The translations under genes and the position numbers were made by a program. DNA of 64,000 nt, taken from NCBI GenBank assembly GCA_028704555.1, contig JAQWFD010000011.1:25929-89928 (forward strand). The letters are read 5' to 3'. Positions 63,931-64,000 of the stretch are shown here, one piece after another. This DNA is from Desulfobacterales bacterium (GTDB lineage: Bacteria; Desulfobacterota; Desulfobacteria; Desulfobacterales; JAQWFD01). The notes beneath the pieces were generated by a model. That model ran no database searches. It saw only the letters and a list, made by a program, of their open reading frames with translations, and had not been told where the DNA came from. Position 1 is the stretch's first letter. Each line of letters opens with the position of its first letter.

Positions 63931-64000
63931 AGGCCGGTCAATCCGATAGTATAAGGAATCCTTTCAAAGGAAACCTCTCATCATACCGGTTGGCCGACCT
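63931..64000. repeat. Long imperfect hairpin at the window edge
   Basis: AGGCCGGTCAATCCGATAGT pairs imperfectly with the reverse complement of the last bases (ATACCGGTTGGCCGACCT). The centre has its own small palindrome (CCTTTCAAAGG). It may continue past the window. It could be a REP/MITE copy or an attenuator-type leader structure. Confidence 0.6.

Larger units (their letters stand above)
63475..64000. other. Gap upstream of ftsH with repeat debris
   Basis: 526 bp to the window edge. It holds GACAGAT-type heptamer words (63494-63512), a decayed GxxExxxY gene within inverted repeats (63549-63740), AT-rich DNA, and a long imperfect hairpin at the edge (63931-64000). The ftsH promoter should lie in the first ~100 bp. 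Confidence 0.65.

Overview
The window reads as a sulfate-reducing Desulfobacterota (Desulfobacterales-like) chromosome carrying an integrated mobile element at its left end. The host assignment rests on a DsrC-type sulfur carrier with both C-terminal cysteines (31047-31364), an Lrp-like siroheme-decarboxylase-type protein next to it, the general gene repertoire and the style of the intergenic repeats. No rRNA or other lineage marker is present, so this is an inference.

Region 1 (1 to about 19010) is an integrated element. A P4-type tyrosine integrase lies just downstream of the 3' end of a tRNA with a CAT anticodon, the usual attL layout. All genes read on the minus strand: integrase; a type III-like Mod/Res restriction-modification pair; a DUF932 protein; two overlapping proteins I do not recognise; an AlpA-like regulator; a primase-helicase; an HTH/zinc-ribbon protein fused to a phage-virion-like protein; and a very large phage polyvalent protein cut by the window edge. 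It looks like a satellite-type replication and defence module joined to podophage-like late genes. The far att site is not in the window.

Region 2 (19011-36000) is core chromosome: the tRNA, an MJ0042 zinc-ribbon acidic-repeat protein with hpt, a CbpA-like DnaJ protein, mnmG, a YhcC-type radical SAM protein, a cyclic-nucleotide-binding protein, a receiver/PPDK-N fusion, miaA, dsrC, yjbQ, an AhbA/B-like protein, a polar amino-acid ABC cluster with no ATPase gene, and an alpha/beta hydrolase.

Region 3 (36000-53000) holds a LysM membrane protein, a class I adenylate cyclase, an HDOD protein, a metallo-beta-lactamase-fold hydrolase, a lysophospholipase-like hydrolase, an M29 aminopeptidase, an NAD-dependent epimerase, a PHP phosphoesterase, a bifunctional nuclease, miaB with two small upstream genes, recJ, and an RNase Z-like hydrolase. 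mnmG, miaA and miaB together give a tRNA-modification theme.

Region 4 (53000-64000) holds a pyruvate-carboxylase-like protein with a C-terminal zinc ribbon, its probable biotin ligase, a small conserved protein, a SpoIIE-type phosphatase and ftsH. Intergenic DNA here and in region 3 is unusually rich in dispersed repeats: arrays with a 7-bp period, a MITE-like inverted repeat, double palindromes, and a decayed GxxExxxY gene inside inverted repeats.
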